29,824 bases of DNA from B33-G16 sp964611035 (GTDB lineage: Bacteria; Desulfobacterota; DSM-4660; Desulfatiglandales; B25-G16), in assembly GCA_964611035.1 (NCBI GenBank), contig CAZSWT010000044.1, forward strand, positions 1 to 29,824, in the 5' to 3' direction. The notes beneath the pieces were generated by a model that saw only the letters and a list, made by a program, of their open reading frames with translations, had not been told where the DNA came from and did not search any database. The translations under genes and the position numbers were made by a program. Positions 22,841-29,824 of this stretch are shown piece by piece. The first letter of the stretch is position 1. The number at the start of each line of letters is the position of its first letter.

Positions 22841-22897
22841 ATCTAAAAAACTATAAGTAACGGCTTAGGAATCATAACCCGGTATTCAGAATGAAGG

Positions 22898-22934
22898 AGG
22901 AATGCTACCAAAACATGCTGATGGCAGCATTCCT
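22898..22934 (-). promoter_or_regulatory. Intercistronic hairpin downstream of livK
   Basis: AGGAATGCT (22898-22906) pairs perfectly with AGCATTCCT (22926-22934), extended by CC with GG past one mismatch. No U-run follows on the minus strand, so it looks more like an mRNA-stabilising stem or attenuator after the binding-protein gene than a full terminator. Confidence 0.55.
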
Positions 22935-22965
22935 ATAAGAATAGTGATCGTAAAACGACCTATTA

Positions 22966-24135
22966 CTAATGGATAGTCACCAGCTTTATTCGAACATTTC
23001 TATAGCCAGTCTTCGCCTTAGGATCTTTAGCAACTTTCCAAAGTTCAAAGGTACCAGATGCGCGGTCACATGTTTCATTGAATGAAATAGGACCACTGGC
23101 GCCATCCAATTTTATTGTCTCCATGGCATCTCTGATTGCCTTACCATCATATTTACCAGCCTTTTTTATGGCCTTGGCAACCACCCAAACTGCGTCATAC
23201 GTGGTATCACAATAAACCTCTGGTGCTTCACCAAACTTGTCTTTGTATGCCTTTGCAAACGTATCATATGCCTTTGTTAATCCTCCAGCAGACCTGGTGC
23301 CAGCTAAAAATGCCTTTTCCATGAATTGAGCTGATTTAGGTTCTTTGAACAAACCTGATCCATAGTTGCCATCACATCCAAGCCATGGTATTTTGTCCAG
23401 GCCTAAATCTAATGCCTGCTTAAAAACTATTATCCCATCATCTGCATAGGTAGAAGCAAAAATGACATCTGGCTTGCTATCCTTGATTTGTTGTAACTGG
23501 GTCAAATAGTCCTTTTTCTTTTGGTCATACCGTACAGCAGCCACATGCTTCCCCTTCCATCCTGCCGCTTTCAAGATTTCAACAAGGGCTATCTCCAGGC
23601 CTTGCCCATAGGTATTGTCAAGCACTATGGTGGCCAGCCTGGAAAAACCTTTATCCATGACTATATCAGACAATACCTTGGCCTGAAGGTCATCTCTAAG
23701 ACAGGTGCGGAAGAACCATTTTGTCCAGCGCTGCTCAGAAAGTTTGGCAGCAGTAGCTGACGGTGATATCAAGGCCACGTTTTTCCTTGACGCATAGGGC
23801 CCTGCAGAGAAAGAGCTACCACTAATCATTGCTCCAACAATGACCTTCACACCGTTTATGTCTATTAGTTTCTTTATTCTTTCCAGCCCTTTAGCCGGTT
23901 CACAGTTATCGTTTTCTAAAATAAACTTTACCTTCTTTCCTAAGAGTCCTCCCTGCGCATTGATTTCCTCAATTGCCAATCTTGCGGCATTAGCCATTCT
24001 ATTTCCCATAGGTCCGAGGTCTCCTGTGGTAGTCAAAAGAGAACCTATCTTGATGGTGTCAGCCTTTGCAGGCATCCAAGCTAAGAGTGGCATAATTAAA
24101 AATAGTACTGTTATTAATAATAATTTCTTTGTCAT
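22966..24135 (-). CDS. livK: LIV-type ABC transporter substrate-binding protein
   Basis: A 389-residue periplasmic binding protein with a signal peptide (MTKKLLLITVLFL..., cut likely after AKA at about 25). Mature landmarks are IKIGSLLTTTGDLGPMGNRMANAARLAIEEINAQGG, VIVGAMISGSSFSAGPYASRKNVALISPSATA, and EAPEVYCDTTYDAVW, all of the Leu/Ile/Val-binding family (type I fold). AAAGGGGG lies about 6 bases before the ATG. It follows livF in the operon, an unusual last place for the binding protein. The ligand may be branched-chain amino acids, but many relatives bind aromatic acids, amides or urea. Confidence 0.94.
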   Translation of the reverse strand: MTKKLLLITVLFLIMPLLAWMPAKADTIKIGSLLTTTGDLGPMGNRMANAARLAIEEINAQGGLLGKKVKFILENDNCEPAKGLERIKKLIDINGVKVIVGAMISGSSFSAGPYASRKNVALISPSATAAKLSEQRWTKWFFRTCLRDDLQAKVLSDIVMDKGFSRLATIVLDNTYGQGLEIALVEILKAAGWKGKHVAAVRYDQKKKDYLTQLQQIKDSKPDVIFASTYADDGIIVFKQALDLGLDKIPWLGCDGNYGSGLFKEPKSAQFMEKAFLAGTRSAGGLTKAYDTFAKAYKDKFGEAPEVYCDTTYDAVWVVAKAIKKAGKYDGKAIRDAMETIKLDGASGPISFNETCDRASGTFELWKVAKDPKAKTGYRNVRIKLVTIH

Positions 24136-24270
24136 TGATATTCCCCCTTTTATAAATGTTAATGTTATAGGCTATCATCAATTTAGCCTGAAAGAAAAAC
24201 GAAAAAATAAAGTCTTAAAACATCACCCCCTTTCCAAAGATTTTGTAAATAATGTGGCACCTCTTGTTTT

Positions 24271-24984
24271 TTATAGTCCTAAATATTGTTGCTTTGATCC
24301 TTCTTGAGAAAACAGAAGCTCTGAGTCTCCCTCCATAGCACAAGTTCCCTCAACAAGCACATAGCCTCGTTTGGATATGCTCAATGCCTTCTTAACATTT
24401 TGCTCTACTATTATTATTGCCATGCCTGCTTCTTTTATCTTTGTGAGCTTGGATAGGATGACTGAACTTGGTTTTGGGGATAGCGAGGCTAATGGTTCAT
24501 CAAGTAATAGGACTTGCGGTTGCGCCATCATGGCCCTCGCTATTGCCAGCATCTGCCTTTCTCCACCACTCAGGTTTCCTGCAAGAGAATTCTTTCTCTC
24601 CTCTAACTCGGGGAACATCTCATATATATCTTTTATTCCAGTCTTAATTGAGTTTTTGCCTTTCCTGTGATAGGCTCCCATATCTAAATTCTCTGGTATA
24701 GTTAAATTTGGAAAGACATTATTAATCTGAGGCACATAACCTATACCTTGATTAATTAATCTATACGAAGCCATGCCTGTAACATCGCGCCCCTGATAAA
24801 AGACCTGTCCTTGAAATAGCCTGGCAAAGCCTAAAAGGCACTTTAGCAAGGTAGATTTTCCACTGCCATTAGGACCAACAATAGCCACTATCTCACCTTT
24901 ATCTACGGCAATAGATACATTACGGACAATGGCGACATCTCCATACCCCGCTATTATATTTTTAACATTGAGGATAGATGGCAT
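24271..24984 (-). CDS. livF: LIV-type ABC transporter ATPase LivF
   Basis: A 237-residue ATPase of the usual LivF length. Walker A GPNGSGKS (37-44), LSGGERQ (138-144), Walker B VLLLDEP (158-164) and H-loop region IIVEQNVKKAL are present. The start ATG directly follows the stop of livG (one-base spacing), with GGGGATG upstream acting as ribosome binding site. Confidence 0.95.
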   Translation of the reverse strand: MPSILNVKNIIAGYGDVAIVRNVSIAVDKGEIVAIVGPNGSGKSTLLKCLLGFARLFQGQVFYQGRDVTGMASYRLINQGIGYVPQINNVFPNLTIPENLDMGAYHRKGKNSIKTGIKDIYEMFPELEERKNSLAGNLSGGERQMLAIARAMMAQPQVLLLDEPLASLSPKPSSVILSKLTKIKEAGMAIIIVEQNVKKALSISKRGYVLVEGTCAMEGDSELLFSQEGSKQQYLGL

Positions 24985-25749
24985 CTATTCATCCCCTAAA
25001 TATATATGAAAAAAGGAAGGATCTTGTGCCACTTCCTGTGGCTTACCTTCTAATACAATTTTACCCTTATCCATAACATAAACCCAATGGGCAAAGTCAA
25101 ATAGTAGCTCAAGTCTATGCTCAATAATAAAAAAACTTAATCCCTTTTGGCACAAATCCTCAATCCTTTCAAACATGCTCCTGCCTAAATTAGGATTCAC
25201 ACCAGCCGCTGGTTCATCCAGAAGCAATAATGTTGGAGATGCCATCAGTCCCTTCCCCAGCTCAAGCAGCTTTCTCTGGCCACCAGATAGTTCTCCTGCC
25301 GGTGATAATGCTAAATGATCTAACTTCAGCAGTTCAAGGATTTCCATAGCCTTTTCAGCCAACTCAATTTCTTTTTTCTGCCAGCTTTTCCTGAAAAAAA
25401 GGCTAAATAATAATTTGTCGCCCTGGTGCCCTCTTCCAGCCACAAGCATATTATCTAATACTTTAAGCGCCTGGAAAAGCCGAGGAACCTGAAAGGTATA
25501 TACCAGGCCTAGATCATAAATTTGGTGAGGAACCAGGTTGGTTATACATCTGTCCTTAAAATAAATATTTCCTTCATCTGGTTTATGGATGCCAAGGACG
25601 GTATTGAATAGGGTGCTTTTCCCGCTGCCATTTGGGCCAACGAGACCCCAGATTTTCCCAGGAGTAATATCAAGGCTTATTCCATTGACAGCGTACACCC
25701 CACCAAAATGCTTGCTAACCTCTTCTATTTTTAGCAAAACCTCTTCCAT
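24985..25749 (-). CDS. livG: LIV-type ABC transporter ATPase LivG
   Basis: A 254-residue ATPase with Walker A GPNGSGKS (38-45), LSGGQRKLLE (154-163), Walker B LLLLDEP (174-180) and FFIIEHRLELLFDFA, where Glu-His is the switch region. The sequence ends with the short LivG-type tail PQEVAQDPSFFHIYLGDE. Its start lies inside the last 35 bases of livM, so the two genes are translationally coupled. Confidence 0.95.
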   Translation of the reverse strand: MEEVLLKIEEVSKHFGGVYAVNGISLDITPGKIWGLVGPNGSGKSTLFNTVLGIHKPDEGNIYFKDRCITNLVPHQIYDLGLVYTFQVPRLFQALKVLDNMLVAGRGHQGDKLLFSLFFRKSWQKKEIELAEKAMEILELLKLDHLALSPAGELSGGQRKLLELGKGLMASPTLLLLDEPAAGVNPNLGRSMFERIEDLCQKGLSFFIIEHRLELLFDFAHWVYVMDKGKIVLEGKPQEVAQDPSFFHIYLGDE

Positions 25750-26659
25750 TAAAAATGCTCTCCATTGCTTTTGTCTTAACCTGGCTTTCTTTTAATAAAC
25801 CTTGAGGTCTGTAAAGCAAAACCAGAATAATTAATATACCATAAATAATATATTGTAAGTTGCTTGGGTCGATAGGTAGTGTCAAATAATCCTTCACAAT
25901 GTTTGCCCCCCTATCAAATAGTTGGACCAGCCCTGCTCCTAATAATGCACCCCAATTGTTTCCCGGTCCTCCTAAAAGGACCATTATCCATATAGTAAAG
26001 GTGAGCATGGGCGCGAACATATAAGGATCTATAAACTGGAGGTATTGCGCATATAGGCCTCCTCCCAATCCTGCTATAGCAGAGCCTAATGCAAATACTT
26101 GCGCCCTGTATTTGGCCCTATTTTTCCCTAATGCCTCGGCAGCCACCTCGTCTTCTCTGATAGCTCGCATCACTCTACCATAAGGAGAGTTGGCCAACAA
26201 TTGAAGCAGAAAAAAAGAAATAAATAAACAAAAATAGACCAGGGCTATATTTATCACCATATCAAGCCGAGCAGAAGAGCCGGTAACAGAAATAGCTGGG
26301 TAGACAGGTATTCCCCACACTCCACCTGCAATCCAATCCTCTGATTTAACTATTACTTTTAAGATTTCCCCGAAGGCCAGAACAACAATAGCCAGATAGT
26401 CTTCTCTCAACTTAAGGGTAGGTAAAGAAACCAGAAAACCAATAATGGCAGAGGCTGTAGCACCGGCAATAAGGCAAACGTAAAAGGGGACATTAATGTT
26501 AGACAAGAGGGTATATGTATAAGCGCCAATAAGCACAAATGCGACTTTACCAAAGTTGGCCAATCCAGCAAATCCAAACTCTATATTTAGGCTCAAAGAA
26601 AATATACTGAAAATGCCAACGAGGACAATAAAATCAAGAACATATACTAATGGATCCAA
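25715..26659 (-). CDS. livM: LIV-type ABC transporter permease LivM
   Basis: A 314-residue inner-membrane permease with about eight hydrophobic segments. Landmarks of LivM are LNIEFGFAGLANFGKVAFVLIGAY, LPTLKLREDYLAIVVLAFGEI, RAIREDEVAAEALGKNRAKYRAQVFALGSAIAGLGGGLYA and VLLGGPGNNWGALLGAG. It begins with a TTG codon at 26659 directly after the livH stop; GGAGGAG in the livH tail supplies the ribosome binding site, which supports this rare start. Confidence 0.95.
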   Translation of the reverse strand: MDPLVYVLDFIVLVGIFSIFSLSLNIEFGFAGLANFGKVAFVLIGAYTYTLLSNINVPFYVCLIAGATASAIIGFLVSLPTLKLREDYLAIVVLAFGEILKVIVKSEDWIAGGVWGIPVYPAISVTGSSARLDMVINIALVYFCLFISFFLLQLLANSPYGRVMRAIREDEVAAEALGKNRAKYRAQVFALGSAIAGLGGGLYAQYLQFIDPYMFAPMLTFTIWIMVLLGGPGNNWGALLGAGLVQLFDRGANIVKDYLTLPIDPSNLQYIIYGILIILVLLYRPQGLLKESQVKTKAMESIFNGRGFAKNRRG

Positions 26660-27553
26660 TCAACTCCTCCTAAATAACATAGCTAAGCCCTCTGGTCTTA
26701 TGATCAGTGTTAATATCAGGATTATAAATGCAATAGCTATACGATACGAAGTGGAAAGCCCTAAGGCCATAAGCGCCACTACTCCTAAATTTTCGGCTAA
26801 TCCAATAATAAAAGCCGCTACAATCGAGCCATAAAAATTCCCAATGCCTCCCAAAATGGCAACGGCAAATATAGGTAATATGATGTCCCAACCTGTCATG
26901 GGCCAGATTTGAGTATTTGCTGCGCGGAATATGCCAGCAACAGCAGCAAGGCCAGCACCAATAAACCAGGTCACTAAAATCACTCTATCAATATTTATCC
27001 CAGAGGCTAAGGCTAACTCTGGATTGCTGTTGGTTGCTCTAATGGCTTTTCCTATTTTGGTGTGCACAAGGATAAGATGCATGATAATAGCAAGTGTGAT
27101 AGCAACGAATATGAGCCATATCCATAGACCGGTAATCCTTATCATGCCAATATCAAAACTTGGCCAAGAAGTCTTAAAATACAATGGCTCCCAGCCCCAG
27201 ATGGCTCCAATAGAATACCTGAGGACCAGGCCCAGGGCTATTGATGCAACCATAAGATGAATGATGGTCGCCCCTTTTTTACTTAATGGTTGGAAAATAA
27301 CTCGATAACATAAAAGACCAACTAAGCCTGTGGCAAGGAAGGCTACGACAAGAGATGGTGGAAGGCCTAAACCTAAGGGTTCAGCGACAATATAGCCAAA
27401 AAAGGCACCTAATGTAATAAATTCCGCATGCGCAAAGTTAGGGAACTTTGATAGACCATATGTCAGGGTTAAACCAACTGCCCCTATTAAATACAGGCTG
27501 CCAGTGATACCCGAATTTACAAATACCTGTGCCCAATTAACCACAATCAACAC
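26660..27553 (-). CDS. livH: LIV-type ABC transporter permease LivH
   Basis: A 297-residue inner-membrane permease with about eight hydrophobic segments. Family landmarks are GLTLTYGLSKFPNFAHAEFITLGAFFGY near residue 30, GKAIRATNSNPELALASGINIDRVI, the EAA-like loop, and AILGGIGNFYGSIVAAFIIGLAENL. GTG at 27553 is possible, but AGGTG six bases before a second in-frame GTG at 27544 makes that start equally likely (294 residues). It is the first LIV gene, about 270 bases downstream of the gamma subunit gene. Confidence 0.94.
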   Translation of the reverse strand: MLIVVNWAQVFVNSGITGSLYLIGAVGLTLTYGLSKFPNFAHAEFITLGAFFGYIVAEPLGLGLPPSLVVAFLATGLVGLLCYRVIFQPLSKKGATIIHLMVASIALGLVLRYSIGAIWGWEPLYFKTSWPSFDIGMIRITGLWIWLIFVAITLAIIMHLILVHTKIGKAIRATNSNPELALASGINIDRVILVTWFIGAGLAAVAGIFRAANTQIWPMTGWDIILPIFAVAILGGIGNFYGSIVAAFIIGLAENLGVVALMALGLSTSYRIAIAFIILILTLIIRPEGLAMLFRRS

Positions 27554-27667
27554 CTATGCAAGAAAAGATTATCTGACCAGGAGGGTAATCTTTTATTTAG
27601 ATAATTTGGAACTACAAACCAAAAACTATATATAAAAAAAGTGTAACTACACAGGTTTAAAGTTACG

Positions 27668-27805
27668 GGTTCACGGTTCAATGGTTATTTGCTGAGCCAT
27701 TAACTGTTAAACGCGGGGTTTCCATGAGCCGGTTGAGGACTCTTGGCATGGTTCATGACTCCAAGTTAAACCCTTGAACTGTGAACCACGCCTGCCGTCC
27801 GACGG
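27668..27805. repeat. Large inverted repeat plus REP-like palindrome between gamma subunit and livH
   Basis: GGTTCACGGTTCAA (27668-27681) and TTGAACTGTGAACC (27774-27787) are inverted copies with one mismatch, enclosing shorter nested pairs (CCATTAACTGTTAA, GGGTTT with AAACCC). It is followed directly by a GC-rich palindrome CCTGCCGTCCGACGGG (about 27790-27805) of the family seen at 6271, 10479 and 15531. No gene lies here; the structure may affect readthrough from the gamma gene into the transporter. Confidence 0.6.
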
Positions 27806-27820
27806 GAGCAAACTAACTTG

Positions 27821-28384
27821 TTATAGTTTGACTACCTCGCTTACTGTTTCATATGCCTCTTTAGCAGCGGCAGCGTTATCTTCTGTATGGGCTGGCACAT
27901 CAGTCTTGATGCCCTCAATCAGGCTCTCCATTGAAACTATCCCAAGTACTTTGGCAACAGCGCCCAATATAGCAGTGTTGACAATAGGGGATTGTGGACT
28001 ACCAAGATGATACTTTACAGCAATTTTGCCAGCCGGAACAGTGGCTACACGAAAGCCTTTGAATTTATCGGAAAACTCACCTGGCTTTTTGCTGCTATTG
28101 ATGATGACAATGCCTTCCTTTTTAAGTCCGTCTGCAAGGGGAACTTGATCTACCAAGAGTGGATCAAGGATGACAATATGATCTGGCTCATATATCTCTG
28201 TGCGTATCCTAATGGGTTTGTCATCTACTCGTAAAAAGGCAGTAACTGGGGCACCCCTTCTCTCTACTCCAAAGGCAGGGAAGGATTGGGAAGACTTCCC
28301 ATCCAGGAATATAGATGTGGCTAAGATCTTGGATGCAACTACCGACCCCTGACCTCCCCGTCCATGAAAACGTATTTCGATCAT
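27821..28384 (-). CDS. 2-oxoacid:acceptor oxidoreductase, gamma subunit
   Basis: A 187-residue gamma subunit starting MIEIRFHGRGGQGSVVASKILA, with the GRGGQG motif (8-13) typical of PorG/KorC subunits. Further landmarks are SFPAFGVERRGAPVTAFLRVDD, DHIVILDPLL and VNTAILGAVAKVLGI. CAGGAG seven bases before the ATG serves as ribosome binding site. It lies about 7.7 kb upstream of the alpha and beta genes, with the LIV transporter, the MBL-fold gene and the flavin subunit between. All are in one direction, so the whole block could be one long transcript. Confidence 0.95.
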   Translation of the reverse strand: MIEIRFHGRGGQGSVVASKILATSIFLDGKSSQSFPAFGVERRGAPVTAFLRVDDKPIRIRTEIYEPDHIVILDPLLVDQVPLADGLKKEGIVIINSSKKPGEFSDKFKGFRVATVPAGKIAVKYHLGSPQSPIVNTAILGAVAKVLGIVSMESLIEGIKTDVPAHTEDNAAAAKEAYETVSEVVKL

Positions 28385-28427
28385 TCGAAAGCTCCTGTTA
28401 TTGTTTGTAAAATTGTGCCCTTATTTA

Positions 28428-28451
28428 CTTTCAGTATAATTAAAATGTCAA
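28428..28451 (-). promoter_or_regulatory. Possible promoter of the oxidoreductase/LIV block
   Basis: Minus strand TTGACA at 28446-28451. No excellent -10 lies at 17 bases; TAAATA begins at an 18-base spacing, just left of the interval given. It is weaker than the other promoters of the window and the call rests mainly on the -35. Confidence 0.35.
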
Positions 28452-28516
28452 GAAAAAGATATTAGTCAAAATCTTATAGTAACTCCTCTTAGCTTTAAGT
28501 AAAGAAATACAAGAGA

Positions 28517-28870
28517 TTATTTTGAAGAAAGAAAATCAATTGTGTAAGAAGGCATTCTTTTTGGGTAATTAAGGGCGTATCTAACAAGTTCGCTGGCTAT
28601 GAGGGCAAACCGGTCGCCTGGGATGGTATGAGGAATGATTAATACTCCATAATGGGGCAGGTGATCATTAAAAAACTGTACAGTCAAACGAATGAAATCA
28701 TCTCTATTTTTAGTGACCAGGCATCTCTTCTGCCTGGCAGCTAACATAAGCTGCTCCAAATCAGATACCTGTATCATCTCAATCTCATGCGCGCTTATAC
28801 AATCGACACCCTGTTTCCTAAGCAATTCGGCTATCTTTGGACTTAGATCTTCATCTAAGTAATATTTCAA
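28517..28870 (-). CDS. DUF5615 PIN-like protein, probable toxin
   Basis: A 117-residue protein. The N-terminal YYLDEDLSPKIAELLRKQGVDCISAHE carries the acidic D-E-D pattern of PIN-like DUF5615 proteins, and CLVTKNRDDFIRL contains the second acidic cluster. These acidic residues are the expected metal ligands of a ribonuclease. Translation starts at TTG (28870), overlapping the TGA stop of the upstream gene in the four bases TTGA, with AGGAG a few bases before. The pairing with a DUF433-type gene is the standard module. Toxicity is inferred from the family, not shown. Confidence 0.85.
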   Translation of the reverse strand: MKYYLDEDLSPKIAELLRKQGVDCISAHEIEMIQVSDLEQLMLAARQKRCLVTKNRDDFIRLTVQFFNDHLPHYGVLIIPHTIPGDRFALIASELVRYALNYPKRMPSYTIDFLSSK

Positions 28871-29286
28871 CTACCACTCCTACTCAGGTACGGATAACCC
28901 TTGGCAACCGTTTCTTTAGACCATGATTCATTTAACTTAATCTGTCTATTAATCTCTTCCGGGTAGGTGGTATAATAGCCTATAGCAGCTCTAAACTGCT
29001 GTTCACTCAGCCAATGATAAGCCCTTCGAAGACGCTTAAAATTTTCATTAACGCCTTTATATGTTGCGATGATCTCCCACACCTCTAACCCGGTCCCAGC
29101 AATTCTGGCTCTTCTCCCACTTACCCCATCGGCAAAAACAATGCCGGGGCAACGGCGCATTTTAATAGCCTCTGTGAGAAGATCCTTTGCTATGGAAGAA
29201 AAATCGCTGCTAGACATATGGGCAATCTTTTCGATTTCTTCCAGGGTCTCTTTGGGGATCCTCAAACTTTTTTGAACAGCACGCAT
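28867..29286 (-). CDS. DUF433 protein with ribbon-helix-helix-like N-terminus, probable antitoxin
   Basis: A 139-residue protein. Residues 1-45 (VQKSLRIPKETLEEIEKIA, then a second helix) resemble a ribbon-helix-helix DNA-binding motif, while residues about 48-110 (GIVFADGVSGRRARIAGTGLEVWEIIATYKG and YHWLSEQQFRAAIGYYTTYPEEI) fit DUF433. AAGGAG lies six bases before the ATG. It is upstream of, and overlaps, the PIN-like gene, the usual antitoxin-first order. Autoregulation through the dyad at 29321-29339 is likely but not shown. Confidence 0.85.
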   Translation of the reverse strand: MRAVQKSLRIPKETLEEIEKIAHMSSSDFSSIAKDLLTEAIKMRRCPGIVFADGVSGRRARIAGTGLEVWEIIATYKGVNENFKRLRRAYHWLSEQQFRAAIGYYTTYPEEINRQIKLNESWSKETVAKGYPYLSRSGS

Positions 29287-29320
29287 ATAATCTCCTTATA
29301 ATTTGTATTCTTATGTAAGA

Positions 29321-29350
29321 CAATGTATGATATATATTGCAGGATGTCAA
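29321..29350 (-). promoter_or_regulatory. Promoter and candidate operator of the toxin-antitoxin pair
   Basis: Minus strand TTGACA (29345-29350), 17-base spacer, TACATT (29322-29327). A 19-base near-perfect dyad (29321-29339, CAATGTAT and its inverted partner ATATATTG, two mismatched pairs) covers the -10 box and is placed well to act as an operator for the DUF433 protein. Confidence 0.65.
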
Positions 29351-29539
29351 GCTAAAATTGGTCTCAGGCCTTAAGGCTGTTAGCAAACCCAACAAGATTT
29401 TTAGAAAGGAAATGCTTGATGGCAGACGAGAGATCCAGAAGTCGCACAATTTAGTCCTCTTCCCTATTCGTGGGTAACTTGGAGCATCTGGCTATAGTGT
29501 GGAAAATTAATAGGCCAAATTAAAGTCAGATAACATCCA

Positions 29540-29824
29540 TCATTCCACTACGCCAAATTCTCTGGCCAATTTTTCATCATAGCTATCCTTTCTTCCTGGA
29601 CAGTCTTTTCGCGGGCAGAGTTGACAGCTATAAAATAGAATTTTCGTGGGAAAATAGATTCCTGATAATGACTTATTCGGAATCATGACAAGGTTTTCGT
29701 TTAGCCTTACGCCGATAGATGCTTCCACATCCCCAAGGATTGAAAACAGCGGTCTTTGCTCTTCAATAGCCCAATCCTTCAAGGACCCTGGACTCATATA
29801 GGACATACCATCAAGGGCATATCT
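29540..29824 (-). CDS. 3' end of a gene resembling the B12-dependent methionine synthase activation family (partial)
   Basis: Only the C-terminal 94 residues are in the window; the frame stays open to the right edge (codons before ATG 29806 read RYALDG). The visible part, SYMSPGSLKDWAIEEQRPLFSILGDVE, ASIGVRLNENLVMIPNKSLSGIYFP and the cysteines CQLCPRKDCPGR, resembles the C-terminus of standalone proteins carrying a vitamin B12-dependent methionine synthase activation (reactivation) domain common in anaerobes. The four-cysteine tail could bind a metal or cluster. The assignment rests on this fragment and is moderate. No neighbouring methyltransferase is visible. Confidence 0.6.
   Translation of the reverse strand, partial: RYALDGMSYMSPGSLKDWAIEEQRPLFSILGDVEASIGVRLNENLVMIPNKSLSGIYFPTKILFYSCQLCPRKDCPGRKDSYDEKLAREFGVVE

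Noticed and set aside
29210..29449. Minus-strand open frame at the start of the antitoxin gene
   Set aside because: Overlaps the promoter and 5' end of the DUF433 gene in another frame, without a ribosome binding site or family resemblance.

Overview
The window looks like chromosomal DNA from a strictly anaerobic, AT-rich bacterium, most likely a member of the Desulfobacterota (former Deltaproteobacteria). This is an inference from gene content: a ferredoxin-type 2-oxoacid oxidoreductase with a flavin/iron-sulfur partner subunit, a radical SAM protein of the biotin-synthase-like group, LIV and oligopeptide ABC transporters, a Ser/Thr kinase fused to a cyclic-nucleotide-binding domain, and several small exported DUF proteins. 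I see no rRNA, tRNA or CRISPR array.

Left third (1-8600) is a patchwork of small and accessory genes. It holds an exported protein (317-763), an integron-type gene cassette encoding a predicted PD-(D/E)XK nuclease with an attC-like site at its end (1158-2604), a diverged 102-bp direct repeat on both sides of that cassette, and a small conserved protein (3387-3680). The terminator of that small gene has been split by a 311-bp MITE-like element with 24-bp inverted ends and a 12-bp target duplication. A DUF2141-like exported protein, the kinase-cNMP fusion, a lipoprotein, a radical SAM protein and a DUF3617 exported protein follow.

Middle (8796-17900), all on the minus strand: an acyl-CoA synthetase (AMP-forming) and a five-gene oligopeptide/dipeptide ABC transporter operon read as dppA-B-C-D-F from a good sigma70-like promoter. 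The operon is interrupted between dppC and dppD by a four-helix-bundle (23S rRNA intervening-sequence type) gene flanked by inverted arrays of a CTTTAG-containing repeat. Both dppA and dppC carry large in-frame insertions.

Right third (18019-28384), minus strand: a catabolic block in the order 2-oxoacid oxidoreductase gamma subunit, livH, livM, livG, livF, livK, an MBL-fold protein, a GltD-like FAD/NAD(P)/ferredoxin fusion, oxidoreductase alpha, oxidoreductase beta. Import of amino acids or similar organic acids by the LIV transporter, transamination elsewhere, and oxidative decarboxylation to an acyl-CoA with electrons passed to NAD(P) through the flavin subunit would make a coherent pathway. 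Peptide import by the Dpp system could feed the same route. The window ends with a DUF433/DUF5615 toxin-antitoxin-like pair with its own promoter and candidate operator, and the 3' end of a gene resembling the B12-dependent methionine synthase activation family.

GC-rich short palindromes of one related family recur in four intergenic gaps (about 6271, 10479, 15531 and 27789), standing out from the AT-rich background.
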